Source: Oscillospiraceae bacterium (lineage in GTDB: Bacteria > Bacillota > Clostridia > Oscillospirales > CAG-272). From it: a stretch of DNA of 16,731 nucleotides. Positions within the stretch are counted from its first letter, which is position 1. Every line of letters starts with the position of its first letter. The position numbers were made by a program, and so were the translations under genes. This document shows positions 6,384 through 13,768 of this stretch, in pieces. The notes beneath the pieces were generated by a model. The model saw only the letters and a program-made list of their open reading frames with translations, did no database searches and was not told where the DNA came from. Location: NCBI GenBank assembly GCA_015065205.1, contig SVQS01000025.1, positions 1-16,731 of the forward strand, read 5' to 3'.

Positions 6384-7772
6384 CTATTTACTCTCCTTCA
6401 TCATATTCAGCACTTCATAAATGCCGCGAATGGGGATGATATTGATGCTCTCTATCTCAATTTTGCGCTTTTCGATGTTACGGTAGGGAACGATGGCGTG
6501 CTTAAATCCGAGGCGTTCCGCTTCCTTAATGCGCTGCTCTAAATTGGAGACCGAGCGACATTCTCCTGCAAGGCCAAGCTCTCCAATGGCAATCAGGTCA
6601 TCGGGAATAATGCGGTCGGTCATCGAGGAAATCAGTGCCATAGCAAGCGCTACGTCGGTGGCGGGCTCGTCCAGCCGCATACCGCCAATAACGTTGAGAT
6701 AAACGTCGTTTTGATAGAATTTCAGCCCAAGTCTCTTTTCCAAAACCGCAATGATTAGGCACATACGGTTGTAATCTATGCCGTTTGTGGTGCGTCTGGG
6801 AGCAGGGAACGCAGTGGGCGTGACGAGTGCCTGAATTTCGGCAATGATTGGGCGCGTGCCCTCGATGGTGCAAACGGCACAGTTGCCCGAAATGTTCTTC
6901 GGCCTGCCCGCGAGGAGCATTTGCGAGGGGTTGTCCACCTCGATAAGACCTTTGTCGGTCATCTCAAATACGCCGATCTCGTTGGTCGAGCCGTAGCGGT
7001 TCTTAATGGCGCGGATGATGCGGTACGCCTGCTGACGCTCGCCCTCAAAATAGAGCACGGCATCTACCATGTGTTCAAGCACCTTGGGACCTGCAATACT
7101 GCCTTCTTTATTGACGTGTCCGACCATAATGACCGAAATGCCATCGCTTTTCGCTTTGTTGATAAAGGAAAGTGCGGTCTCCTTGACCTGTGTTGTGCTA
7201 CCCGGTGCGGAGTTGACCGATGCGGAATAGATGGTTTGAATCGAGTCGACGATGATAACGTCAGGTTTGATTTTGTCAACTTCTTTTAGGATGCTTTCAA
7301 TGTTCGATTCTGTCAAAATAAAGAGGGAATTGCCCACCACGCCAAGGCGTTTTGCGCGGAGTTTGAGCTGACCGCCCGACTCTTCGCCCGAAACGTAAAG
7401 CACGCGGCGGCTCTCTCCAAGAGAATCGCAAATTTGCATAAGCAACGTCGATTTACCAATGCCGGGCTCACCCGAGAGGAGCACAACAGAGCCGTGCACA
7501 AGTCCACCGCCAAGCACGCGGTCAAGCTCGCCAAGTCCGGTTGTACGGCGCATATAGTCGGGGATTTCTAAATCGGTAAAACCGACTGCGTGGTTATCTC
7601 CAAGAGATGGAATCATACTCACGCGCTTTGGTGCATTTGCCGCTACGGGAGCAAGCTCCTGCACGTCTTCAACAAAGGCATTCCAAGCGCCGCAAGAGGG
7701 GCACTTGCCAAGCCATTTTGCACTTTTATATTCACATTCGGAGCAGATGTAAAACGTTTTCAGTCCTTTCAT
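6384..7772 (-). CDS. radA: DNA repair protein RadA (Sms)
   Basis: A RecA-related ATPase that promotes branch migration and D-loop extension during recombination repair and transformation. The 462-residue protein has the N-terminal zinc finger C10-x2-C13 ... C24-x2-C27. Walker A is GEPGIGKST (101-109), followed by YVSGEES (126-132) and Walker B VIIVDSIQT (172-180). The RadA-specific KNRYG motif is at 257-261, followed by GSTNEIGVFEM. The C-terminal third is the Lon-protease-like domain (NVIGGMRLDEPATDVALA, GELGLAGECR), which is not proteolytic in RadA. The ATG at 7772 is preceded by a GGTGA ribosome site. A promoter lies 36-64 bp upstream, and no terminator separates it from cwlD, so it may also be read from there. 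The transglutaminase-like gene follows without a gap. Confidence 0.97.
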   Translation of the reverse strand: MKGLKTFYICSECEYKSAKWLGKCPSCGAWNAFVEDVQELAPVAANAPKRVSMIPSLGDNHAVGFTDLEIPDYMRRTTGLGELDRVLGGGLVHGSVVLLSGEPGIGKSTLLMQICDSLGESRRVLYVSGEESGGQLKLRAKRLGVVGNSLFILTESNIESILKEVDKIKPDVIIVDSIQTIYSASVNSAPGSTTQVKETALSFINKAKSDGISVIMVGHVNKEGSIAGPKVLEHMVDAVLYFEGERQQAYRIIRAIKNRYGSTNEIGVFEMTDKGLIEVDNPSQMLLAGRPKNISGNCAVCTIEGTRPIIAEIQALVTPTAFPAPRRTTNGIDYNRMCLIIAVLEKRLGLKFYQNDVYLNVIGGMRLDEPATDVALAMALISSMTDRIIPDDLIAIGELGLAGECRSVSNLEQRIKEAERLGFKHAIVPYRNIEKRKIEIESINIIPIRGIYEVLNMMKESK

Positions 7773-7807
7773 TATTTCACCGGACCTTTCTTTTTGTACT
7801 TATTACC

Positions 7808-7836
7808 ATTATATCGCATTTCTGTGGGTTTTGCAA
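7808..7836 (-). promoter_or_regulatory. Promoter of radA
   Basis: On the minus strand, TTGCAA (7836-7831), a 17-bp spacer and TATAAT (7813-7808). It lies just after the cwlD stop codon and gives radA a leader of about 29 nt. It would let radA and the transglutaminase-like gene be expressed in growing cells independently of cwlD. Confidence 0.75.
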
Positions 7837-7843
7837 GAGGTTT

Positions 7844-8572
7844 TTATTCAATTCCGCGCAAAATTCCCATACAAAGTGTCAGTGCTAACTGTTGACGGTA
7901 ACTTTCATTCCCCAAAAGTGTCGCCTCTTCGGGGGAAGAGAGAAATCCACATTCCACGAGAACCGCAGGGCACTCCAAGTGATGCAACAAATAAATGCTA
8001 CTTCCGCTCCGTTTTATGGGGCGGTCATTTTCGGGTTGCAAAAGTTCTTGCGTAGTTGAATGAATAACTTTTGCAAGCTCCAATGAAGTATCGTTGTTTT
8101 CGGAATACCACACCTGAACACCTTGACACGACGGATGCGGATAGGTGTTCATATGCAAACTCACAAATACGGCATCAGGCAAATCTTGCGCAATTTTAAG
8201 CCTTGCCGCCATATCAAGCATCTTTTTTCTGCCTTGAAAATCCACGTTTCTATCGTAAAGAAGTGTATCGGTTTCTCGCGTCAGCACAACATTGATGCCG
8301 TTGGCAACAAGGATATCACGCATCGTCAGGGCAAGGGCGAGGTTTAGGTCTTTTTCAAGGAGTCCATCCGCACTTGATGCGCCGCCGTCCTCGCCGCCGT
8401 GTCCCGCATCCAAAATAATCGTTTTTGATCGGGCAGAGGCGTCTTTATTCAAAACATCCAATTCGTATTTGGTGCGCGTTTGTTCGGCAATTCCAAACAA
8501 AATTGCAAAAAGAACACTCAAATAGAGTAAAAATGCTAAAAAACGTCGGCAAAAAAGATTCTTTTTCAACAC
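7844..8572 (-). CDS. cwlD: N-acetylmuramoyl-L-alanine amidase, CwlD type
   Basis: A zinc amidase (Amidase_3) that cleaves the bond between muramic acid and the peptide stem. In Bacillus, CwlD acts in the developing spore to allow muramic-delta-lactam formation in the cortex. The 242-residue length is close to that of B. subtilis CwlD. Residues 11-29 form one hydrophobic N-terminal segment, a membrane anchor or uncleaved signal. The catalytic domain follows: H58 in DAGHGGEDGG, E73 in LLEKDLNLAL, H140 in VSLHMN, and the catalytic glutamate E207 in VLVECGFLSSPEEA. The start is GTG at 8572-8570. TGGAG lies 7-8 nt upstream, and an in-frame stop just upstream excludes an earlier start. A sigma-E-like promoter lies before it. 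Whether it is a true CwlD or another family amidase rests mainly on size and promoter. Confidence 0.88.
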   Translation of the reverse strand: MLKKNLFCRRFLAFLLYLSVLFAILFGIAEQTRTKYELDVLNKDASARSKTIILDAGHGGEDGGASSADGLLEKDLNLALALTMRDILVANGINVVLTRETDTLLYDRNVDFQGRKKMLDMAARLKIAQDLPDAVFVSLHMNTYPHPSCQGVQVWYSENNDTSLELAKVIHSTTQELLQPENDRPIKRSGSSIYLLHHLECPAVLVECGFLSSPEEATLLGNESYRQQLALTLCMGILRGIE

Positions 8573-8604
8573 GTTTCATCTCCATTTACAAGATTTTGCA
8601 CAGC

Positions 8605-8633
8605 AATTTATGCATAAAAATTAAAGAATATTC
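8605..8633 (-). promoter_or_regulatory. Candidate sigma-E-type (mother-cell sporulation) promoter of cwlD
   Basis: On the minus strand GAATATT (8633-8627) matches the sigma-E -35 consensus KMATATT as I recall it. After 14 bp comes CATAAATT (8612-8605), close to the -10 consensus CATACAnT. Predicted initiation near 8598 gives a short leader with the TGGAG ribosome site of cwlD. No good sigma-A promoter is visible for cwlD. The consensus is from memory of Bacillus work, so this is a candidate only. Confidence 0.55.
8609..8626 (+). promoter_or_regulatory. ArgR/AhrC-box-like 18-bp site
   Basis: Matches 15 of 18 positions of the B. subtilis AhrC operator consensus CATGAATAAAAATKCAAK, recalled from memory. 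It sits between the divergent cwlD and nusB promoters, 17 bp upstream of the nusB -35 box, and overlaps the putative cwlD -10 box and spacer. ArgR is encoded in the operon driven by the nusB promoter. AT-rich context makes a chance match quite possible. Confidence 0.3.
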
Positions 8634-8643
8634 ATTTTATGTG

Positions 8644-8671
8644 TTGACATTCTAAAAAAATATTGTATAAT
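8644..8671 (+). promoter_or_regulatory. Main promoter of the nusB-recN operon
   Basis: A perfect TTGACA (8644-8649) and a perfect TATAAT (8666-8671) are separated by 16 bp. This is the closest match to the sigma-A consensus in the window and the only evident promoter for the ten-gene operon downstream. Initiation near 8678 gives a leader of about 70 nt before nusB. Confidence 0.88.
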
Positions 8672-8748
8672 AATATAAGATGGGTTATTATGTGGTATTG
8701 AGCCCTTTTGACGAAAACATCCCCAATGGAAGAAAGGAATTGCAAGCA

Positions 8749-9168
8749 ATGGCAGCAATTACAAGAAAAGAAGCAAGAGCCGAGGTCTTTCATCTGCTTT
8801 TTGAGACAGAATTTCACAGCGAAGCATCCCCCGAGGAGATTTATGCACTCTCGCGCGAGGATCGCGAGTTTGTTGACGATGCATACATCCGCCGTGCTTA
8901 TTTTGGCGTTTGCGAGCATTTGGAAGAAATTGATGAAATTATGGCGCGTCACTCCAACGGTTGGAAGCCGAGTCGCATTACTCCCGTATCACGCAGTGCC
9001 ATTCGCCTCTGCATTTTTGAAATGAAATATATGGACGATATTCCCGCGGCGGTTTCTATCAACGAGGCTATCGAGCTTGTTAAAACCTATGATGATCCCA
9101 AAATGCGTACCTTTGTCAACGGTGTTTTGCACGGTGCAAAGGTAGAATTGGAAGCGGCGGCACAGTAA
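8749..9168 (+). CDS. nusB: Transcription antitermination factor NusB
   Basis: A small all-helical RNA-binding protein. With NusE (ribosomal protein S10) it binds boxA in rRNA leaders and supports processive antitermination. The product is 139 residues, the usual size. The opening AAITRKEARAEVFHLLFETEF is the NusB N-terminal helix. The C-terminal half has ITPVSRSAIRLCIFEM (77-92), then IPAAVSINEAIELVKTY (98-114) and the FVNGVLHG ending (122-129). The frame is open back to an ATG at 8680, but that lies at about the predicted transcription start. The ATG at 8749 has AAAGGA (8733-8738) 10 nt upstream and gives the family N-terminus. It is first in the long operon, and its stop overlaps the next start (TAATG). 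Confidence 0.94.
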   Translation: MAAITRKEARAEVFHLLFETEFHSEASPEEIYALSREDREFVDDAYIRRAYFGVCEHLEEIDEIMARHSNGWKPSRITPVSRSAIRLCIFEMKYMDDIPAAVSINEAIELVKTYDDPKMRTFVNGVLHGAKVELEAAAQ

Positions 9169-10115
9169 TGACCGAGTGCTTTATCGGCATCGATACCAGT
9201 AACTATACCACTTCGGCGGCAATTTGTACCAAGGACGGTGCAGTTGTTGCCAACCTCAAAATACCGCTTCCCGTAAAGGCAGGCGAGTGCGGATTGCGCC
9301 AAAGCGATGCGGTCTTTGCACACGTTAAAAATTTACCTACTATTATGCGGAGTCTTTCGGGCGAGCTGCAAGGGATGAACCCCATAGCCATCGGTGTTTC
9401 AGCAACGCCAAGACCGCAAGAAGGCTCTTATATGCCATGCTTCCTTTCGGGTATTGCAGCGGCAGAAAGCTTTGCGGCGGCGGTTGACATTCCGCTCCTC
9501 TGCTTCTCACATCAAGAGGGGCATATTATGGCGGCGGCTTATTCTGCTGGGGCGATGCACTTGCTGAACACAGAACGCTTTGCCGCGTTCCACGTTTCGG
9601 GCGGAACGACCGAGGTTCTTTTGGCAACTCCGCACACAAGCGGATTTGATATCGAGCTTTTCTCGGCAACTGCCGATATCAATGCAGGACAAGCCATCGA
9701 CCGCATTGGTGTGATGCTCGGCCTTGCATTTCCGTGTGGAAAAGAACTTGAAAAGCTTGCCGAAAAGAATGAAAAAAAGATTCCTCGGTCGCGTATATCC
9801 GTAAAAGACGGATATTGCAATTTTTCGGGACTTGAAAATATGGCAACCAAGCTATGGCACGAGAGTGGTGATGCCGCTCTTGTTGCTGCATTCACTCTGC
9901 AATTCATCGGTGATACACTTGTGGCGATGACGAATGAATTGGATGCGCGCATCACGTCTCTCCCAATTGTTTATGCGGGCGGCGTGATGAGCAACCGCTA
10001 TTTGCAATCGCGCCTTGGAAAGCGTGATAGTACTTACTTTGCAGAGCCGCAATTCTCCGCAGATAACGCGGCAGGCATCTCCTTGCTTTGCAGAAAACAA
10101 TTCCTTAAAATTTGA
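9168..10115 (+). CDS. TsaD/Kae1-family (M22) paralogue of unresolved function
   Basis: An ASKHA-fold protein of the TsaD/Kae1 family (formerly O-sialoglycoprotein endopeptidase). True TsaD transfers threonylcarbamoyl to A37 of ANN-decoding tRNAs. The 315 residues include the N-terminal phosphate-1 motif IGIDTSNYTTS (6-16) and the paired metal histidines H115 and H119 in SHQEGH. Also present are GQAIDRIGVMLGLAFPCG (174-191) and the late ADNAAG segment with its conserved aspartate. It is a little shorter than TsaD (about 330-345). It reads SGGTTEV (144-150) where TsaD has SGGHT. A second TsaD-like gene beside nusB and xseA is, to my recollection, common in Clostridia that also carry a separate tsaD. 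It starts by TAATG overlap with nusB. Whether it modifies tRNA is unknown. Confidence 0.8.
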   Translation: MTECFIGIDTSNYTTSAAICTKDGAVVANLKIPLPVKAGECGLRQSDAVFAHVKNLPTIMRSLSGELQGMNPIAIGVSATPRPQEGSYMPCFLSGIAAAESFAAAVDIPLLCFSHQEGHIMAAAYSAGAMHLLNTERFAAFHVSGGTTEVLLATPHTSGFDIELFSATADINAGQAIDRIGVMLGLAFPCGKELEKLAEKNEKKIPRSRISVKDGYCNFSGLENMATKLWHESGDAALVAAFTLQFIGDTLVAMTNELDARITSLPIVYAGGVMSNRYLQSRLGKRDSTYFAEPQFSADNAAGISLLCRKQFLKI

Positions 10116-10130
10116 TGAAAGGAGCGCACA

Positions 10131-11345
10131 ATGCAAACGGAAAGACAAGCGCTGTCGGTCACACAGCTTAACGAATATCTAAAAATGGTGCTTGAAGGCG
10201 ACCGTGTGTTGTCGAGTGTATTTGTGCGCGGTGAAATATCCAACTTTAAGCTCTATTCGTCGGGGCACGCTTATTTTACCCTTAAGGATGAAGCAGGGCA
10301 ACTCAAGTCTGTAATGTTTCGCTCTTACTTCTCACGCTTGGCTTTTTTACCCGAGGACGGTATGCGCGTAATCGCACATGGGCGTGTTTCGGTGTATGAA
10401 ACAAACGGTCAGTATCAGCTTTATGTAGATGATTTGCAACCGGATGGCGCGGGTTCCTTGGCAATTCGATTTGAACAACTCAAACGCAAGCTTGCCGCAG
10501 AGGGATTGTTTGACGAATCACGCAAACGTCCGCTCCCGAAAATGCCAAAGCGCATCGGTGTTATTACGTCTCCATCAGGTGCGGCTGTACACGATATTAT
10601 CAACGTGCTCGGACGTCGTTTTCCTGCCACCGAGATGATTCTCTATCCCAGTGAGGTGCAGGGCGCACAAGCACCCGCACAGCTTATTTCGGGTGTGGAG
10701 TTTTTCTCAATGACGGGACTTGTTGATGTGATCATTCTCGGTCGCGGCGGTGGATCTGCCGAGGACCTTTGGGCTTTTAATGATGAATATTTGGCACGGG
10801 CAGTAGCATCCTGCTCTGTCCCTGTGATTTCTGCAGTAGGCCACGAGAGCGATTTTACCATTTGCGATTTTGTAGCAGACCGTCGTGCACCCACTCCTTC
10901 GGCGGCAGCAGAGATAGCCGTTCCCGACATGGGAGAAATTCTGCGCGGTTTCGCATCTCTTAAAGTTGGTATGCAAACATCTTTGCAGAAGCGTATTACG
11001 CAAGAAAAACGAATATTGGGGCAAATAACGGCATCGCGCGTGTTCAAACACCCCGAGCAGATGCTCGATGGTCTCCGTATGCGGTTGGACGAGCGCGAGT
11101 CGGACTTGAACCGTGCAATAGAACAAACGATTTTGCAAAGAAGACAAATCACCGCATCGGTTGCAGGCAAATTGCAGGCGCTCAATCCTTTGTCGATTCT
11201 CTCTCGAGGATACGCGACTGTTAGCCGAGATGGGGCAACTGTTACGAGCGTAAAACAGATTAACGATAACGATACGCTGGATATCCGAATGGCGGACGGT
11301 TCTGTTCGCGCAAGGGTATCACAACGAAAGGATATACAGCAATGA
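10131..11345 (+). CDS. xseA: Exodeoxyribonuclease VII large subunit
   Basis: Catalytic subunit of exonuclease VII, which degrades single-stranded DNA from both ends into oligonucleotides during repair. The 404-residue protein has an N-terminal OB fold (about 8-105; VRGEISNFKLYSSGHAYFTLKD). The catalytic core follows, with RIGVITSPSGAAVHDI (141-156), the key GRGGGSAEDLWAFND (204-218) and AVGHESDFTICDFVADRRAP (235-254). A long helical region (about 265-360) follows, presumably the coiled coil that recruits XseB, and then the C-terminal LNPLSILSRGYA segment. AAAGGAG (10118-10124) lies 6 nt before the ATG. The last four bases overlap the xseB start (ATGA). Confidence 0.97.
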   Translation: MQTERQALSVTQLNEYLKMVLEGDRVLSSVFVRGEISNFKLYSSGHAYFTLKDEAGQLKSVMFRSYFSRLAFLPEDGMRVIAHGRVSVYETNGQYQLYVDDLQPDGAGSLAIRFEQLKRKLAAEGLFDESRKRPLPKMPKRIGVITSPSGAAVHDIINVLGRRFPATEMILYPSEVQGAQAPAQLISGVEFFSMTGLVDVIILGRGGGSAEDLWAFNDEYLARAVASCSVPVISAVGHESDFTICDFVADRRAPTPSAAAEIAVPDMGEILRGFASLKVGMQTSLQKRITQEKRILGQITASRVFKHPEQMLDGLRMRLDERESDLNRAIEQTILQRRQITASVAGKLQALNPLSILSRGYATVSRDGATVTSVKQINDNDTLDIRMADGSVRARVSQRKDIQQ

Positions 11346-11581
11346 CGAAAAAAACAATCACTTTTGAGGCGGCAATGGAGCGCCTTGAAGAAATAACCCG
11401 ACTTTTGGAGTTGGGCGCAGAAGGACTCGATGAATCCCTCAAGCTTTATGAAGAGGGCGTTTCTCTGATTCGCTTGTGCACGCAAAAATTGGAAACCGCC
11501 GAGCAAAGCGTAAAGGTTTTGCAAGTGAATGAAGAAGGTATTACTCTTGCCGATTTTGAAGGCAGAGGAGACAAGGTATGA
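11342..11581 (+). CDS. xseB: Exodeoxyribonuclease VII small subunit
   Basis: Small helical subunit that coats the XseA coiled coil; several copies assemble per large subunit. The 79-residue protein has the family pattern: FEAAMERLEEITRLLE near the N-terminus, then LDESLKLYEEGVSLIR (29-44) and a second helix LCTQKLETAEQSVKVL. The short C-terminal tail is acidic. It overlaps xseA and ispA by ATGA at both ends, and AAAGGA (11327-11332) lies inside xseA 9 nt before the start. This arrangement supports coupled translation. Confidence 0.96.
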   Translation: MTKKTITFEAAMERLEEITRLLELGAEGLDESLKLYEEGVSLIRLCTQKLETAEQSVKVLQVNEEGITLADFEGRGDKV

Positions 11582-12468
11582 TAAACGAAGCTCTTGAACT
11601 CTTGATGCATCGTGATGCAACGCTCACGGAGGATGCACTCCGCCAATATTATACGGATGATATCGACGTTCAAATTCTTTTAGATGCCGAAAGATACAGC
11701 CTTTTTGCAGGTGGCAAGCGTATTCGTCCGATGCTGACCATCGAGTTTTGCCGTTTATTTGGCGGTGATGAGTCGGCGGCTTTGCCGTTTGCCTGTGCTG
11801 TGGAGATGATCCACACTTATTCACTCATCCACGACGATCTTCCATGTATGGATGATGACGAGCTTCGCCGCGGCAAGCCCTGCAATCACAAGGTTTTTGG
11901 AGAGGGAATGGCACTTTTGGCAGGTGATGCACTCCTGACAGGCGCATTTGAAGCGGCGGCTACCAATATGGAAGCCGGCCCCGAGATTTCTGCTATGGCT
12001 GTGGCATATCTCGCAGGCTGTGCGGGACGCTACGGTATGATTGGCGGTCAGGTGATGGATGTAGAGAGCGAAGGGAGGGAAATCGGACTTGAGTCTCTTC
12101 TCAAGCTCCACTCTCTCAAAACCGGTGCACTCATTGGCGCATCCTGCGTGTTGGGCGCGCTTGCGGCGGGTATCCGTTTTGACAATCCGGCTATGGCAGA
12201 CGTTGTAACTTATTCCGAAAACATTGGTTTGGTCTTTCAAATTATTGATGATATTCTCGACGCTACCGCTACCGCAGAACAACTCGGCAAAAGCGTTGGC
12301 GGAGATAAAAAACGAAAGAAAAATACGTTTCTCAATTTTTACTCAGTGGAAGAAGCGCGTTTTTATGCGGAACAGCTGACGCGAGAGGCTGTTACAGCAC
12401 TCAAAAAATATCCCGATTCCGATGCGCTTATCTCGCTGGCGCAATGGCTCCTTGTACGTGACAAATAA
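11578..12468 (+). CDS. ispA: Farnesyl diphosphate synthase (short-chain trans-prenyltransferase)
   Basis: Condenses isopentenyl diphosphate with dimethylallyl and geranyl diphosphate to make C15 farnesyl diphosphate, precursor of undecaprenyl carrier lipid and quinones. The 296-residue protein carries GGKRIRPMLT (45-54) and the first aspartate-rich motif DDLPCMDDDELRRG (86-99), with the insertion typical of bacterial FPP synthases. It also has GGQVMDVESEG (156-166), the KTGALI lid (181-186) and the second motif IIDDILD (222-228). The following KSVGGDKKRKKNTF is unusually lysine-rich but keeps the conserved Lys near Thr. Product length (C15 or C20) is inferred from family. AGAGGAG lies 7 nt before the ATG. 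The gene is normally followed by dxs in many relatives; here the next gene is of the DUF212 family. Confidence 0.94.
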   Translation: MINEALELLMHRDATLTEDALRQYYTDDIDVQILLDAERYSLFAGGKRIRPMLTIEFCRLFGGDESAALPFACAVEMIHTYSLIHDDLPCMDDDELRRGKPCNHKVFGEGMALLAGDALLTGAFEAAATNMEAGPEISAMAVAYLAGCAGRYGMIGGQVMDVESEGREIGLESLLKLHSLKTGALIGASCVLGALAAGIRFDNPAMADVVTYSENIGLVFQIIDDILDATATAEQLGKSVGGDKKRKKNTFLNFYSVEEARFYAEQLTREAVTALKKYPDSDALISLAQWLLVRDK

Positions 12469-12491
12469 GACGAAAAGAGAAGGAAAACAGT

Positions 12492-12962
12492 ATGCAAGAT
12501 TTAATTACGAACTATTACCTCATATCGGCAATGTCCGCATGGCTCTTGGCGCAGATCCTCAAAATTTTTACGGGATTTTTCAAGGAACAAAAATTTTCGC
12601 TCAAAACCATGTTCTTTGGGACAGGAGGAATGCCCAGCTCACACACGGCGACTGTTGCGGCACTTAGCACCTCTTGTGCCATTGGTGAGGGGTTTGATTC
12701 TGCCATTTTTGCTATCTCCGTGGTTCTTGCCATCATTGTTATGATTGATGCAACCGGCGTTCGCCGTGAGACCGGAAAGCAATCCCGTGCTCTCAACATC
12801 ATCGTTGAGGAGCTTTTCAAGTCTGACGAGAAAAACTTTGACACACGCTTCAAGGAACTTATCGGTCATACACCCTTGCAGGTCGTTTTTGGATTTATTA
12901 CGGGTGTAGTAGCCGCAATAGCACTTTCCTTTATTCCCGTATTTGAAGTATCCATTTTATGA
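12492..12962 (+). CDS. DUF212 / divergent PAP2-family membrane protein (YuiD-like)
   Basis: A 156-residue predicted membrane protein with about four hydrophobic segments (about 8-28, 50-65, 70-88 and 130-152). The signature GGMPSSHTATVAAL (45-58) resembles the phosphatase motif SGH of PAP2 lipid phosphatases, and IDATGVRRETGKQ (85-97) is the second conserved block of the DUF212 family. The C-terminal GHTPLQVVFGFITG (125-138) is also typical. By similarity a role in lipid or polyprenyl phosphate metabolism is suspected, which suits its place after ispA, but no activity is established that I can cite. A GGAAA-type ribosome site lies just upstream, 23 nt after ispA. It overlaps tlyA by ATGA. Confidence 0.88.
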   Translation: MQDLITNYYLISAMSAWLLAQILKIFTGFFKEQKFSLKTMFFGTGGMPSSHTATVAALSTSCAIGEGFDSAIFAISVVLAIIVMIDATGVRRETGKQSRALNIIVEELFKSDEKNFDTRFKELIGHTPLQVVFGFITGVVAAIALSFIPVFEVSIL

Positions 12963-13747
12963 GAATTGACCTTTTTTTAACAGAAAAAGGATATGTCCCC
13001 AGCCGTAAAAAGGCACAAATGTTGATTGAAGAAGGGAAGGTATCAGTCGACGGACGCATCGTTCAAAAGTCATCACAACAACTTGGTGATGGTGAACATA
13101 CCGTCGAGATCGCGCAAAGTGACGAAGTGCGCTATGTTGGCCGTGGCGGCTTGAAGCTGGAAGCAGCACTCGATGCCTTTGGCATCGACGCATCTGGAAA
13201 AATTGCTCTTGATATTGGAGCGTCGACAGGTGGCTTTACCGATTGCCTTTTATGCCGCGGTGCCAAGAAAGTGTATGCTGTGGATGCGGGCGTTGGACAA
13301 CTGGCCAAGAGTTTGCTTGCTAATCCATCTGTTATTTCTATCGAAAAACTAAACGCGCGCAATCTTTTGCCCGAACACATCAATAACACTTGTGTGAATT
13401 TGATTGTAATGGATGTATCCTTTATTTCCGCAACCTATATCATTCCGCAGTTTCCAGCTTTGATGACAGAGAATGGAGAAGCAGTTTGCCTTGTAAAACC
13501 ACAGTTTGAGGTAGGGCGGGCAATGATTGGAAAAGGTGGTATTGTGCGCGACAGAACGGCTCATGCCGATGCAATCAAGCGCGTATGTGCTTCGGCAGAG
13601 AGTGTGGGACTTTTTCCAATCGCACTCATCCCGTCACCCATTGAGGGCGGCGATGGAAACCGTGAATTTTTATTGCATCTTGTACGTCAAACCACATCGG
13701 TTAAGGTGTTGACTGCACAACAGATTTTTGAAATAGCAACTAAGTAA
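12959..13747 (+). CDS. tlyA: TlyA-family rRNA methyltransferase
   Basis: TlyA of Mycobacterium 2'-O-methylates ribose in 16S and 23S rRNA and affects capreomycin sensitivity; many Firmicutes carry a homologue in this operon. The 262-residue protein has an N-terminal S4 RNA-binding domain (1-60; LFLTEKGYVPSRKKAQMLIEEG). An RrmJ/FtsJ-type methyltransferase follows. The SAM loop is DIGASTGGFTDCLL (85-98). The expected catalytic set K66 (GGLKLEAAL), D152 (VMDVSF), K180 (LVKPQFE) and E236 (NREFLL) is present. No clear Shine-Dalgarno site precedes the ATG, so initiation probably depends on coupling through the ATGA overlap. Homologues are sometimes labelled haemolysin A; the methyltransferase residues argue for the RNA role. 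Confidence 0.93.
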   Translation: MRIDLFLTEKGYVPSRKKAQMLIEEGKVSVDGRIVQKSSQQLGDGEHTVEIAQSDEVRYVGRGGLKLEAALDAFGIDASGKIALDIGASTGGFTDCLLCRGAKKVYAVDAGVGQLAKSLLANPSVISIEKLNARNLLPEHINNTCVNLIVMDVSFISATYIIPQFPALMTENGEAVCLVKPQFEVGRAMIGKGGIVRDRTAHADAIKRVCASAESVGLFPIALIPSPIEGGDGNREFLLHLVRQTTSVKVLTAQQIFEIATK

Positions 13748-13768
13748 AGACTAAAGGAGGGGATAGCA

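Noticed and set aside
10643..11620. A 325-codon minus-strand open frame over xseA, xseB and ispA
   Set aside because: Antisense to three overlapping real genes; the translation is rich in Ser, Arg and Cys without recognisable domains.
13709..13737. TTGACT with AATAGC as an internal promoter before nadK
   Set aside because: The -10 box is poor and the gene is closely spaced in an operon with its own strong ribosome site; nothing requires a promoter here.
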